Origin: Acidobacteriota bacterium
GTDB lineage: Bacteria; Acidobacteriota; Thermoanaerobaculia; Thermoanaerobaculales; Thermoanaerobaculaceae
Assembly (NCBI GenBank): GCA_003158745.1
Contig: PMLC01000079.1
Coordinates: 1-64,000 of the forward strand
Reading direction: 5' to 3'
Length of the DNA: 64,000 bases
A program made the position numbers and the translations under genes. Numbering within the stretch: the first letter of the stretch is position 1; every line of letters starts with the position of its first letter. Below, piece by piece: positions 42,148 to 50,681 of this stretch. The notes beneath the pieces are model-generated. The model had not been told where the DNA came from and ran no database searches. It saw only the letters and a program-made list of their open reading frames with translations.

Positions 42148-42239
42148 GAGCCTCGTTCAACGAGCCAACGGGAGGGCATTCGCGAAGAACCTCGCCCCAG
42201 GGTTCGCCCCCGTTTCTCTCTCGGGTCGTCGCGCCGGTC

Positions 42240-42722
42240 TCACGGCCTCTCGTTGAGGCCGAGCCGCTCGCGCATCTGGCCGATGTGATCAGTGTCGTGG
42301 GCGAGCATGATCGCAACCAGATCCGCGATGGTGACCTCCCGCCGCAACGGGTGCAGGCCGACCCGCTCGAGATCCTCGGCCGAGCAGGAGGCGAGCAACT
42401 CGATCGTCTCCCCGCGGCGGTTGCGGAAGCGTTCCAGGGCCAATGCCGGCGACCATGCGAGGTAGCGGGCGCGCTCGGCGAGCGCGCTCTGCTCAAGGAC
42501 CGGCAAAGACGGCCGATCGGCGCTCATGATCAGGCGAACCCGCAGGCCGAAGACGAGCTCGGCATCGGCGAGATGAGCGAGGACCTCGATGGGCGCCCAC
42601 TCGGCCGAGCGGTGTCGCACCACCCACCGGCTCGGATCGGACGAGCGAAGCAACTCGGCCGCCCTGACTGGTGTCGCAGCGAGCGCCTTGATCTGCAGCA
42701 GAGCCTCGAGCAAATCGGCCAC
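42240..42722 (-). CDS. DinB-family protein
   Basis: WAPIEVLAHLADAELVFGLRVRLIM...DLVAIMLAHDTDHIGQMRERL. Confidence 0.85.
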   Translation of the reverse strand: MADLLEALLQIKALAATPVRAAELLRSSDPSRWVVRHRSAEWAPIEVLAHLADAELVFGLRVRLIMSADRPSLPVLEQSALAERARYLAWSPALALERFRNRRGETIELLASCSAEDLERVGLHPLRREVTIADLVAIMLAHDTDHIGQMRERLGLNERP

Positions 42723-42784
42723 GATGGTCGCAATTGTAGGCGCGTCCCGCTGCGGGAGCCGGACCTCCGCTACAATCGGCGGCC

Positions 42785-44827
42785 ATGGACACCCCCGAGA
42801 CGCCGCAGCTCATCCCCGGTCTCCCCGAGAACGCCTACCGTCCCTTGAGACCAGGAGAGAAATACGAGCCGCTGATTGCACCCGAGCGGATCGTGCCGGA
42901 GGTCACGACTCGGTCGATCGTCCTCGGCCTCTTCATGACGGTGCTGTTCTCCGCGGCCGCCGCCTACATCGCGCTCAAGCTCGGCCAGGGGATCGAAACC
43001 GCCATCCCAATCGCAATCCTCGCGGTCGGCTGCTCGGCTCTGCTGGGCGCGGCGGGCCGGCGCCCGTCGACGATGCTCGAGAACCTTCAGGTCGCGACGC
43101 TCGGGGCCACGGCCGGGATCGTGGTCGGCGGTTCGGTGTTCGTCATGCCGGCGATCTTCGTCCTCGGGCTCGAGGGACGGTCGGGGTTCATGCAGATCTT
43201 CCTGGTTCCGTTCCTGGGAGCGGTGCTGGGGGTTCTCTTCCTGATCCCGTTCCGCCGCTACTTCGTCGCCGAGATGCACGGCAAGCTGCCGTTCCCCGAG
43301 GCCACTGCCACGACTGAGATCCTCGTCACGGGCGAGAAGGGCGGCAAAGCCGCGGGCGTGCTCCTGGGATCGATGGGCCTCGGGTTCGTGCTTGACTACC
43401 TTGCCGCCGGCTTTGAGGCGTGGCGGGATACCTTCTCGACCGCGATCGTTCCGGCGTTCGATGCCGCGACCAACCGGCTCAAGGCGATTTTCGCCCTTAA
43501 TACCTCGGCTGCGGTCATGGGACTCGGGTACATCATCGGTGTCCGGTATGCGGCGATCATCTGCGCCGGGTCGTTTCTGTCGTACTGGGTGCTGGTTCCG
43601 CTCGTCGCCCGCATCGGTGCCCAGGTGCCGGGCGGGTTGTTCCCCGGCATGCCGCCTGTCTCGGGGTTGGACGCCGAGGGCATTTTCGGGAACTACGTGC
43701 GTCTGATCGGCATCGGAGGGATCTTCGCCGCCGGCCTGATCTCGATCGCCAAGATGAGCCCGGTGATCGTACAAGCGCTGCGCACCGTGTTCAAAGAACT
43801 GACGCGCCTGAAGGCCGGTGGTGCCGCCGAGTCGCTGCCTCGAACCGACCGCGACGTGCCGATGGCCACCGTGGCCCTCCTCACCGCGGTCACCGCCGTG
43901 GCGATCGGGGTCTACTTCCGGTTCGTGGTCCTGGTCGGGGTGCCGGGCGCCACCGGCAAGGCGCTGATCGCACTCGCCCTGACGCTTGTGATCTCGTTCC
44001 TGTTCGCGGCCGTGTCGGCGTGGGCTGTGGCGATGATCTCGATCACACCTGTCTCGGGGATGACCCTCACCACCCTGATCGTGGCGGCCGTGATCCTGGT
44101 GCGCCTCGGTATGTCGGGCGGACAGGGGATGCTGGCCACGCTGCTGATCGGCGGGGTGGTGTGCACCGCGCTCTCGATGACCGGCTCGATGGTGACGCTG
44201 ATGAAGATCGGCTACTGGGTGGGTGGAACGCCGCGTCGGATCCAGTGGTCGCTCATCGGCGGGGCCGCGCTCGCCTCGCTCACCGTGACGGCCGTGATGC
44301 TGCTCTTCGCCCACACGGACGGGTACGTGCTGTCCGCCGCTCACCCGAGGCCGTTACCGGCGCCTCAGGCCAACGCAATGGCGGCCGTGGCGCGCTCGAT
44401 GATGGGGTCGGCCGAAGCGCCGTGGTTCCTCTACGGCCTCGGCGCGGTGATCGCCGTCGTGGTCGAGTTGGTGGGCGTCTCCGGTCTCGCCTTCGCGCTC
44501 GGAATGTACCTCCCGATGGACCTCAACACGCCGCTCCTCGTCGGCGCGATCGTGGCGTGGTTCGTCAAGCGCTCGGCCTCCGGCGACGGTGCGCTCGAGA
44601 AAGCTCGCGGCGACCGCGGCACGCTCGTGGCGTCCGGACTGATCGCCGGCGGGGCGCTCGCCGGCGTGTTCAAGGGCGCGATGGACGCGCTCCAGGACCG
44701 CCTCCACCTTCACCTGATTCACCATTTCGAGAACACAAGCTGGGGAGGAAACTGGCTCGGCCTGGCCGTTTTCGTCGCACTCGGTCTCGGCATCTTCCTG
44801 GATGCTCGCCGAGCCAGAGTCAGTTGA
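42785..44827 (+). CDS. OPT-family oligopeptide transporter
   Basis: EVTTRSIVLGLFMTVLFSAAAAYIALKLGQGIETAIPIAILAVG...KLPFPEATATTEILVTGEKGG; about 15 TM-like segments. Confidence 0.93.
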   Translation: MDTPETPQLIPGLPENAYRPLRPGEKYEPLIAPERIVPEVTTRSIVLGLFMTVLFSAAAAYIALKLGQGIETAIPIAILAVGCSALLGAAGRRPSTMLENLQVATLGATAGIVVGGSVFVMPAIFVLGLEGRSGFMQIFLVPFLGAVLGVLFLIPFRRYFVAEMHGKLPFPEATATTEILVTGEKGGKAAGVLLGSMGLGFVLDYLAAGFEAWRDTFSTAIVPAFDAATNRLKAIFALNTSAAVMGLGYIIGVRYAAIICAGSFLSYWVLVPLVARIGAQVPGGLFPGMPPVSGLDAEGIFGNYVRLIGIGGIFAAGLISIAKMSPVIVQALRTVFKELTRLKAGGAAESLPRTDRDVPMATVALLTAVTAVAIGVYFRFVVLVGVPGATGKALIALALTLVISFLFAAVSAWAVAMISITPVSGMTLTTLIVAAVILVRLGMSGGQGMLATLLIGGVVCTALSMTGSMVTLMKIGYWVGGTPRRIQWSLIGGAALASLTVTAVMLLFAHTDGYVLSAAHPRPLPAPQANAMAAVARSMMGSAEAPWFLYGLGAVIAVVVELVGVSGLAFALGMYLPMDLNTPLLVGAIVAWFVKRSASGDGALEKARGDRGTLVASGLIAGGALAGVFKGAMDALQDRLHLHLIHHFENTSWGGNWLGLAVFVALGLGIFLDARRARVS

Positions 44828-44906
44828 GGGTATCGCCGGCACTGCCGGCCGCCGTCGCGGACCACCTACCACGGCCTTTCTGTGCCCGGTGCCCTGCGCC
44901 CTGTCT

Positions 44907-47750
44907 CTAGAACTGGAACCCTATCCAGAACGACGTCTGGTTGCTCTTGTCCAGAGTGTGTTTGAAGTCCCACTGCTTCGAGAAATCCCAGTTGACCGGC
45001 AACCCAAAGAGGTCGAGCGACAGCCCGAAGCCGTAGGAGGAGACGCAATCCTGCAGCTGACTGTTGTTGACGCACCGGAAGGGCTGCTGGTACCCCGGGT
45101 AGTCCCACCAGGCGCCGCCCACGTCGAGGAAAAAGCGACCGCGCATCTCCGTGAGGTGCAACCATGGAAGCACGAGATGGTCAACAAGCGGGAAGCGCCA
45201 CTCGCTGTTGAGGTAGAACGCGTGGTTTCCAACCACTGAGGCGTAATCAAAACCCCTCAGGGTGTCGAGTCCGCCGAAGTAGAAAATGGAGGGCTGATTT
45301 CCGGAGGCGGAGGCCACGTGCAAACGAAACGCCAGCTCGTTCCGGCGGGAGAGCGGCACGTACTGGCGGCCGTCGAACACGATGTCCCTGCTGAGAACAC
45401 CGCCGCCGCTCCCGTTGAGAGCGAACGTATAGCTGAGTTGGTAGCGATTGCCGCCGTGAGGGCCGTAGTCCTGCCAAAACGTCGTGTCCCCAGTGAAGCT
45501 CGCCTGTACGAAGGGGATCTTGTTCTGGATCGAAGAAAAGGCCAGCTGGCCGTTCTGGTCGAGGAACGGGTAGTCCTGCTCCTGGTCGATATAGCCGACT
45601 GCACCTTCGACGCGATAGTAGAGCGAAAGCGGGTACGCCGTAAACAATGCGAACCCAGTTTGACGGGCGAGCCGCTGGCGCTGGATGTTGTCCTCGGCGG
45701 TAGTCGCGTAGACGTAGTAGGAACGGTTGTCGAAAACGCTCACGCCCCACTCAACACGCTTCGAAAGATCCACATAGGACAGGTTGAAGTTCGAGAAGCT
45801 GCTTTCCGAGGCCAGTAGAATGTCAAGGCGCCGGTCGCCGTAGTTGTCTGCGAACGACAGGTACGTCTGGGAAATCACGGTGTTGTCGCTATTGACGCCG
45901 ACGAGCACACTGGCGTTGTCGACGAAGAGCTTGTGCTTCTTCACCGGCTCAATCTTGTCCTTGCTGATGGCGACGGTGACGGAGGGGACGTACGGAAGCC
46001 TCTCCTTCACGACGGCCGGAGCCTCCTCCTTGCCGGAAGACTTGCCCTGGAGAGGGTCGGTGACGTACAGCCATTCGCGCCCCTTGCTGAACGCCTGGTA
46101 GACGACGCGTTCGCCGTCGCGCGTCGGGACTGCCACCGGGTTGAGCGCCGACCCGACCACCCTGGTGAGACGAAAGAGATCGCGGGTTGCCAGGTCCAGC
46201 GCGTAAATATCGGAGATGCCCTGATCGCGGTCCGAGGAAAAGTACAGTCTCTTGCCGTCGCGGGAGAAGCAGGCGCCCTCGTCGTTTCCGGGTCCAAAGG
46301 TCAGCTGGTGGCGCTCGGTGGGGTTTTCGAGGGAGATCTCGAACAGCTTGGCGTTCTCGGCGCTTTCGGAACTGTAAACGATGCTCTTCCCGTCGGCGGT
46401 GAAAACCGGGGCGGAGTCGTATGCATCGTCGTTCGTGAGGTTGGTGATCTTCTCCGAATCGAGGTCGAGCACGTAGATGTCGGCGCGGCCATTGGCCACA
46501 GCGTGGAACGCAATCGTCTTCCCGTCCGGCGAGTACGCTGGCTCCATTGGCTGATCGACCGCGATGGGGATCTCTCGGGCGATCCCGCCCTTGAGCGCGT
46601 TGAGCAGGAGAAGAAAGCGCCCGCGCTCGTGGCGCGCGAACACGGCGACGCGGTCGCCGTCCGGCGAAAACGACAGGTCACGCCCACGATCGGGACCAAC
46701 GGTCAGCATCTGCGCGACCAGGTACTGGTAACGAGTGGTCTCGCCGGGTGTCAGGTTGCGGAATAGCGACCGGTTGGGGACGCCGAGCAGGACGACGTCC
46801 GCGTCTTCCTTGTAGGTGGAGAACGCAGCCAGGATGTCGCCCGACGGTGAAGCGACAGGCGAAGTCTCGTACGGGCGGGTCCCTTCGGGGGCTCTGAAAG
46901 CCGGGCCGAACTCCCGCGGGTCGCTGCGGTCCGCTATGAGCGGCTGATAGTACTTTCTCAGCCAGGCACGGAAACGGCTGTCGAACTCCTCGACGTCGAG
47001 GTCGAACGCGCGCTTGATGGACTTCTGCATACCCCCGCCGAGGTTGCTGCGGAACTCGAAAACGAAGTCGCGTAACCCCTCCCCTCCCCATTCGGACTCG
47101 ACGAACTGGAACACCATGTGGCCGAAGCGGTACGCGAAGTAGCCGTAGACATTGTCGTTCACCGACGGAACGCGGTCGGAGGCGACCGCGTCCCGCATGA
47201 ACGCCCGGGCGCTGGCGTCCTCGTCGTTGCCCATGTAGGAGGCCATCCCCTCCATGAACCACTGCGGCGCGCGGCTGGAGAGTGCCTTGCCCAGTCTCCC
47301 CTGGTAGAGGATCTCGAACTGAAAAACGTGGGTCAACTCGTGCTGGATCAGCTTCTGGAGTTGCTCGTCGGGAAGGTCAACCGGCAGCACCATGCGGTTG
47401 CGCGACGGCACCGCGAACGCCCCCACGCCCTCCGGGATGAACTCGACCAGGACGTTGGTCTGCTCGAACTCCGCATGGGTCGCGTAAGCGATGAGCGGAA
47501 TCGGGTTCTTGACCTGGAAATTGAGGCGTCGGGCGAGCTCGTCGTAGGCACTTTCGGCGAACGACGCGACTTTCGGCAGCGACGGCTCGACCCTGTCGTA
47601 GAAGGAGATCCGGAAATGCGGCGTCGGGTAGACCTTCCAGTTGAATCTGTCGTAGCGGATCTTGTTCTTGCCGAAGAACGTGTAGTCCTGAGCCTGGCCC
47701 AGTGTGGCCACAAAAAGCGCCACCATGGGGACGAAGAAACGAGGCCTCAT
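44907..47750 (-). CDS. Outer-membrane fusion: gluzincin peptidase + TolB-like beta-propeller + Omp85-type barrel
   Basis: LIQHELTHVFQFE...WFMEGMASYMG; WD40/PD40 repeats (LSFSPDGDRVAVFA, PAYSPDGKTIAFHA, PVFTADGKSIVYSS, CFSRDGKRLYFSS); C-terminal LDTLRGFDYASVVGNHAFYLNSEWRFPL and terminal aromatic residue. Confidence 0.85.
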   Translation of the reverse strand: MRPRFFVPMVALFVATLGQAQDYTFFGKNKIRYDRFNWKVYPTPHFRISFYDRVEPSLPKVASFAESAYDELARRLNFQVKNPIPLIAYATHAEFEQTNVLVEFIPEGVGAFAVPSRNRMVLPVDLPDEQLQKLIQHELTHVFQFEILYQGRLGKALSSRAPQWFMEGMASYMGNDEDASARAFMRDAVASDRVPSVNDNVYGYFAYRFGHMVFQFVESEWGGEGLRDFVFEFRSNLGGGMQKSIKRAFDLDVEEFDSRFRAWLRKYYQPLIADRSDPREFGPAFRAPEGTRPYETSPVASPSGDILAAFSTYKEDADVVLLGVPNRSLFRNLTPGETTRYQYLVAQMLTVGPDRGRDLSFSPDGDRVAVFARHERGRFLLLLNALKGGIAREIPIAVDQPMEPAYSPDGKTIAFHAVANGRADIYVLDLDSEKITNLTNDDAYDSAPVFTADGKSIVYSSESAENAKLFEISLENPTERHQLTFGPGNDEGACFSRDGKRLYFSSDRDQGISDIYALDLATRDLFRLTRVVGSALNPVAVPTRDGERVVYQAFSKGREWLYVTDPLQGKSSGKEEAPAVVKERLPYVPSVTVAISKDKIEPVKKHKLFVDNASVLVGVNSDNTVISQTYLSFADNYGDRRLDILLASESSFSNFNLSYVDLSKRVEWGVSVFDNRSYYVYATTAEDNIQRQRLARQTGFALFTAYPLSLYYRVEGAVGYIDQEQDYPFLDQNGQLAFSSIQNKIPFVQASFTGDTTFWQDYGPHGGNRYQLSYTFALNGSGGGVLSRDIVFDGRQYVPLSRRNELAFRLHVASASGNQPSIFYFGGLDTLRGFDYASVVGNHAFYLNSEWRFPLVDHLVLPWLHLTEMRGRFFLDVGGAWWDYPGYQQPFRCVNNSQLQDCVSSYGFGLSLDLFGLPVNWDFSKQWDFKHTLDKSNQTSFWIGFQF

Positions 47751-47762
47751 CGAGCCCTCCCC

Positions 47763-48449
47763 TCAAGGTGTGAAGAGGAATCTCTTGGTCTTGATGGTGC
47801 GCGGGACGAATACGCCGATGAGCTGGTTCTCCAGCGCGAAGAGGTTCGAGAACATACCTGCAAACTCGTCGAAGTTGCGCTCCGGTTTTTCCTGGAAGTC
47901 CTTCAACGGTTGCGTGAAGACCTGGGCACCGGTGCGAGCGTCGTAGACGTTCAGGAGGATGTCGTAACTGAAACCGGTTTGCTCGACCATTCTCTGGCGG
48001 TAGTACTTCCGCCCGTCGATCGGGGACTCGTACTCCTCGGTCTTCATCCCGCTGCGGTCCTGGACCTGAAAATCGATCGAGCCGGCGACGATGTAATCGG
48101 CGCCGCTCCTCGTGCCGAGATCCCGCCAGAATTCGGCGTCTTTGGACAGGCGCAGCGGGTCCGAGGTCGGCGTGCGGACCCCCTCGATCGCGGGGACCAG
48201 CATGAACTTGCTCTCCTTGCGCAACAGCTTGCGGATGTAGCGTTCAAATTCCGCGGCGACATCGAAGGCAAGCTCTTGCGCCTTTTCATCACCCTTGCGC
48301 TCGCGCACGAACGGCCCGACGTAGAGCTTCTCGTGGCCGGTGAGCGCCAGCTTGGAACGCACGGGGAGCGCCAGCTCGACCTCCCGCACGCCCGCGGACA
48401 CCGCTGAAGCGACAGCGAACAAAGCGAGAGCGAGCCTAGTGGGGCGCAT
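47763..48449 (-). CDS. CsgG/GNA1162/FlgO-like periplasmic protein
   Basis: Signal peptide; SGADYIVAGSIDFQVQDRSG and SYDILLNVYDARTGAQVFTQPLKDF. Confidence 0.55.
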   Translation of the reverse strand: MRPTRLALALFAVASAVSAGVREVELALPVRSKLALTGHEKLYVGPFVRERKGDEKAQELAFDVAAEFERYIRKLLRKESKFMLVPAIEGVRTPTSDPLRLSKDAEFWRDLGTRSGADYIVAGSIDFQVQDRSGMKTEEYESPIDGRKYYRQRMVEQTGFSYDILLNVYDARTGAQVFTQPLKDFQEKPERNFDEFAGMFSNLFALENQLIGVFVPRTIKTKRFLFTP

Positions 48450-48810
48450 CGTTGGTTTCCTTCGGCTTCACACCCTTGGCGTAGCTGGTGTAGAACTCGG
48501 CGAAGCGGGCGTAGTTGCGGCGCAGCGGTGTCGGCTTCGACCCGGTCTGAAGCGCCTGCTTGTAGGTGGCAAGCGCCTCGTCGTAGCGGCCGAGCGCCTC
48601 GAGCGCCACCGCCAGGTTGTTCAGGACCTCAGGGCCGGAAGGCTCGATCGCCTGCGCGCTCTGGAAACGGAACAACGCCTCCTGCCAGTAGTTTCGCTGC
48701 GCAGCGCGAACCCCCTCACGCATCTCGGCGTGAGCTTGCGCGTGCGCTCCGCTGCTGGCACAGCCTACGGAGATGATCATGGCCGCCAGGACTCCCAACG
48801 CCAAGCGCAT
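48436..48810 (-). CDS. TPR-containing lipoprotein
   Basis: Lipobox-like IISVGC; TPR-like AQAIEPSGPEVLNNLAVALEALGRYDEALATYKQAL. Confidence 0.8.
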   Translation of the reverse strand: MRLALGVLAAMIISVGCASSGAHAQAHAEMREGVRAAQRNYWQEALFRFQSAQAIEPSGPEVLNNLAVALEALGRYDEALATYKQALQTGSKPTPLRRNYARFAEFYTSYAKGVKPKETNDAPH

Positions 48811-48879
48811 AGCACCCCCGAGAATGCAAGGCTATTATAGGCTTCGCCGGAGGGTCTCATTCCCAATTCTCGTCTCGCT

Positions 48880-49875
48880 TTGGCGTGTGTCGTTGCTCAC
48901 CCTGACGGAGGCCGAACGGCCCGTGATGTCGGTCGGGCGCTCCTCGCGCTCGACGCATCCGATGCCGACCCGGCCGTCTGGGACGCTCTCGCCAACCGTG
49001 TGTCGGCGGTCGAACAGACCCTGGCCGCGCTCGGGTGGCGATGGGTCCCATTTACCGATCCCGACTTTCCTCCCCGCCTCTCGACCGTGTCGGACCCGCC
49101 TCTCGGTCTGTTTGTGCGCGGCACGCTCCCAACCGATCACACCGTGGCGCTGGTGGGCGCTCGGCGTGCGACATCGTACGGGCGAGAGGTTGCCGAGTAC
49201 CTCGGGAGGGAGCTCGCCCTCGCCGGTGTGGCGGTCGTCTCCGGAATGGCCCGCGGGGTCGATGGGTCGGCGCACCGCGGCTCTCTGGCCGTAGGCGGAA
49301 GAACGGTTGCAGTCTGGGGCGCCGGGCCCGACCGGGTCTACCCGCCGGAGCACGCCGACCTTGCCGGGGAAATCGCCGCGCTGGGCTGCCTGGTCACCGA
49401 GTACCCGCCCGGGGCGCCGCCCCTCGGCCGCCACTTTCCGGAACGCAACCGGTTGATCGCGGGGCTGGTCGAAGCCGTCGTTGTGATCGAAGCCGACGAG
49501 CGATCGGGGGCTTTGATCACGGCGCGCCTCGCCCTCGACGAGGGGCGCGACGTGCTCGCGGTTCCGGGCTCGGTGTTCTCGCGCCTCTCGGCAGGGCCGA
49601 ACGGGCTCCTGCGCGCGGGCGCTGCTCCCGTGCTCTGCGCCGACGATGTGCTCGCCGCGGTGGGATTGCCGCCGCGGAGGCCAGCGCCTGGCGGCGAGGA
49701 GCCGGAGATCCTGGCCCTGATCCCGGCCGGCGAACCGATCACGGTGGATCGCCTTGCTGCGGCGAGCGGCAAACCCATAGCAGGAGTGCTCGAGGCGCTT
49801 CTGCTCCTGGAACTCGCCGGGCGGGTCGTCCGCGAGGCAGACGGGCGTTTTCGCCGCTGCCACGCCCACCCTTAA
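48880..49875 (+). CDS. dprA: DNA-processing protein DprA/Smf
   Basis: VALVGARRATSYGREVAEYLGRELALAGVAVVSGMARGVDGSAHRGSLAVGGRTVAVWGAG...FPERNRLIAGL. Confidence 0.94.
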   Translation: MACVVAHPDGGRTARDVGRALLALDASDADPAVWDALANRVSAVEQTLAALGWRWVPFTDPDFPPRLSTVSDPPLGLFVRGTLPTDHTVALVGARRATSYGREVAEYLGRELALAGVAVVSGMARGVDGSAHRGSLAVGGRTVAVWGAGPDRVYPPEHADLAGEIAALGCLVTEYPPGAPPLGRHFPERNRLIAGLVEAVVVIEADERSGALITARLALDEGRDVLAVPGSVFSRLSAGPNGLLRAGAAPVLCADDVLAAVGLPPRRPAPGGEEPEILALIPAGEPITVDRLAAASGKPIAGVLEALLLLELAGRVVREADGRFRRCHAHP

Positions 49876-50471
49876 GTCTCACCCAGCCTGAATGGGATTC
49901 GCACTTTGCTCTCCAGGAGGTCGAGGCGGAGTTCGTACGCTCCGGCCTGAACCCCACCTGGAACGAAGAAGCAGAGGCGCCCCGACGCGACCTCGAGGTC
50001 GTTAACCCAAACCGAGTCGAACGCGAGTCCCGTCCCGGGGGCGACGAGGAAGTTGAGGCTCTTTGGCTTGCGGCTGATGAAGTAGTCGAGGGGCTCGGAT
50101 GCGACGTCGGCCCGGGCCAGCGCGGCGGCAAGCTGCGGATACGCCTGCCCAAACTCCACCTGAGTGGCGAGCGGAACGATCTCCCCGCTTGGGATGCGGA
50201 TGGCGATCTTCTCGCGCTTCAATTCGACCGAGGTGCGACCGGTCCCGGTGACCGCCACATCGAGAAACAGCCACTCCTCGCCGAGGCGGAGGTCGGCGAC
50301 ACGGTAGCTCACGGCGGCCTCCACCTCGGGGCCGGCGTAGCGGAGAACGGTCCTGCCGACGCGGTCCACGCCAGGGGTTCCAGTGGGTGTCGCCGATCTG
50401 CAACCAGCGAGGGTGATCATCAAGACCACCGTGCCGAGAGCCACAACGGTTGTGAGAGCTGATCGCCTCAT
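49872..50471 (-). CDS. Predicted lipoprotein of unknown function
   Basis: MRRSALTTVVALGTVVLMITLAGC lipobox; DUF4352-like layout is speculative. Confidence 0.65.
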   Translation of the reverse strand: MRRSALTTVVALGTVVLMITLAGCRSATPTGTPGVDRVGRTVLRYAGPEVEAAVSYRVADLRLGEEWLFLDVAVTGTGRTSVELKREKIAIRIPSGEIVPLATQVEFGQAYPQLAAALARADVASEPLDYFISRKPKSLNFLVAPGTGLAFDSVWVNDLEVASGRLCFFVPGGVQAGAYELRLDLLESKVRIPFRLGET

Positions 50472-50681
50472 ACTTCCTCCCTGCCGCCAAGTCCGGCGTT
50501 CTGCAATTAGCCTACCGCACAGCAAGGGATGTGCCATCACCGGTGTCCGGGTAATGGCCCCGTCGCCGCTCGCTGCGACCACCAGATCGTACCGCAAAGG
50601 GACGTGTTGTCACCACGGATGGACAGGCGCGGCGTCCGGCCCCTCTTGACAGCGCTGCTAGAGTGCACCCCCGGAGGAAGC

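Noticed and set aside
42770-44344. 524-aa minus-strand ORF rich in H/R/D/G
   Set aside because: Antisense shadow of the OPT transporter; composition mirrors codons for hydrophobic residues
50472-50681. 210-bp gap upstream of topA considered for an SRP RNA or riboswitch
   Set aside because: No GGAA/GNRA-type SRP core or known riboswitch signature recognised by eye; an Rfam scan would be decisive
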